A DNA stretch of 5,934 nt. Origin: Moorena producens 3L (lineage in GTDB: Bacteria > Cyanobacteriota > Cyanobacteriia > Cyanobacteriales > Coleofasciculaceae). The stretch is from contig NZ_GL890909.1 of NCBI RefSeq assembly GCF_000211815.1, forward strand, positions 1-5,934, written 5' to 3'. A program made the position numbers and the translations under genes. Below, in pieces: positions 5,485 through 5,934 of this stretch (position 1 is the first letter of the stretch; each line of letters starts with the position of its first letter). Below the pieces are notes generated by a model, which was given only the letters and a program-made list of their open reading frames with translations, was not told where the DNA came from and made no database searches.

Positions 5485-5934
5485 GTGCGGCTTGTTCTGA
5501 GTAGGAGCAACTCGTAGTAGAGTAGGTTATGACTCAGGTAACTCGCGGAATAACATCCCAAAGGTTATAACTATTCATCAGGATGGCGGTGCAAATCCGA
5601 CCCCATCAGGAGAGATGTGACACCCTATCTGGCCACACCGAGCAGGCGACATCCTAGCAGAGTGACGCTGGCAACAGGGCGGAATCAGACACGAATCAGA
5701 TGCGTGACACTGCCGCTAATGGGAAGATGACATGGGTAACAGCAGCGAAAGTCCTTAAAAAGTGTCTAAAGGAGAAGCCGCAATCTGACTAGTATATGCG
5801 AGACTCGATTCCTGATTATCCTCACAACGTTCTGTTGCAGACAGTTGTAAACTCTGAGGAGGGAATAGGCAAAGTGGACTGCCCTAAACCATCAAAACAA
5901 TCCGATGAATGGAACAAGTAAAAACGATAGCAAT
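5485..5934 (+). mobile_element. Group II intron, 5' part (domain I onward)
   Basis: The boundary is placed at GTGCG (5485-5489), the conserved group II 5' end. The following 400 bases are non-coding and structured, with typical group II strings such as GGCGGTGCAAATCC, CAGCAGCGAAAGTCC and GGCAAAGTGGACTG. A stem TCCTCACAAC (5819-5828) against GTTG (5844-5847) and TGAGGA (5855-5860), with a 7-nt bulge, presents a 15-nt loop containing GTTGCAGA (5834-5841). This pairs over eight bases, one G-U, with the exon end TCTGCAGC (5477-5484), as expected for EBS1-IBS1. AGGAG (5770-5774) against CTCCT (5473-5477) is a weak EBS2-IBS2 candidate. The intron lies in the same orientation as the interrupted gene, so splicing could join its exons. 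Domains V and VI are beyond the window. Class IIB (chloroplast-like) is likely but not proven. Confidence 0.85.
5905..5934 (+). CDS. Possible start of the intron-encoded reverse transcriptase/maturase (partial)
   Basis: ATG 5905 opens a frame that runs to the window end, MNGTSKNDSN, with a stop (TAG 5866-5868) the only upstream limit. Intron-encoded proteins of cyanobacterial group II introns often begin with a short polar stretch before the reverse transcriptase domain, and the position inside the intron fits. Ten codons show no domain, there is no clear Shine-Dalgarno, and only about 420 nt of intron precede it, which is short for domains I to III. It may instead lie in non-coding intron sequence. 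Confidence 0.4.
   Translation, partial: MNGTSKNDSN

Noticed and set aside
5128..5561. Reverse-strand reading frames over the small gene, its promoter and the intron start
   Set aside because: They run antisense through the promoter palindrome, the inserted repeat and the intron boundary, with no own ribosome binding site; the forward strand explains the region better.
5874..5922. GTG start at 5874 for the intron-encoded protein
   Set aside because: The frame meets TAA after sixteen codons, and GGCAAAGTGGACTG is better read as conserved intron RNA sequence.

Overview
The window looks like a chromosomal piece of a filamentous cyanobacterium. The evidence is a full-length oxygenic-type magnesium chelatase H subunit (ChlH), three copies of the cyanobacterial HIP1 octamer GCGATCGC inside that gene (1011-1018, 1115-1122, 3026-3033), a long heptanucleotide tandem array of the cyanobacterial STRR kind, several dispersed hairpin repeats and the 5' part of a group II intron. 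Repeat-rich genomes such as Moorena/Moorea fit, but the genus is an inference.

Layout: 1-273 is an array of exactly 39 heptamers, probably cut by the window edge. 274-697 is an AT-rich intergenic and leader region with a terminator-like hairpin plus T-run and a good Shine-Dalgarno. 698-4690 is chlH, the only intact gene. 4691-5078 is packed with repeats: a wobble-paired hairpin, a 17-bp minisatellite of 8 perfect and 2 decayed copies, a 10-bp inverted repeat enclosing both, a compound hairpin element and a likely intrinsic terminator. 5079-5126 holds another C/G-rich dispersed hairpin.

From 5179 a second, broken transcription unit begins. A near-consensus sigma-70 promoter (TTGACA, 17 nt, TATGAT) is overlaid by a perfect 31-bp AT-rich inverted repeat that resembles a Fur/PerR/Zur-family operator. 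It drives a small protein gene starting at 5242. That gene has been hit twice. A 44-bp palindromic element with short target duplication (net 47 bp) introduces a stop and a frameshift, and removing exactly 47 bp restores one continuous frame. About 130 bp further on a group II intron (5' end GTGCG at 5485) interrupts it again. The intron continues past the window end, where ten codons of a possible intron-encoded protein are visible.

Functionally, ChlH is the porphyrin-binding subunit that commits protoporphyrin IX to chlorophyll synthesis; its partners ChlI and ChlD are not in this window, and chlH appears monocistronic. The most notable content is the doubly interrupted small gene with its strong, apparently metal- or peroxide-regulated promoter. 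I see no sign of a new multi-gene system.
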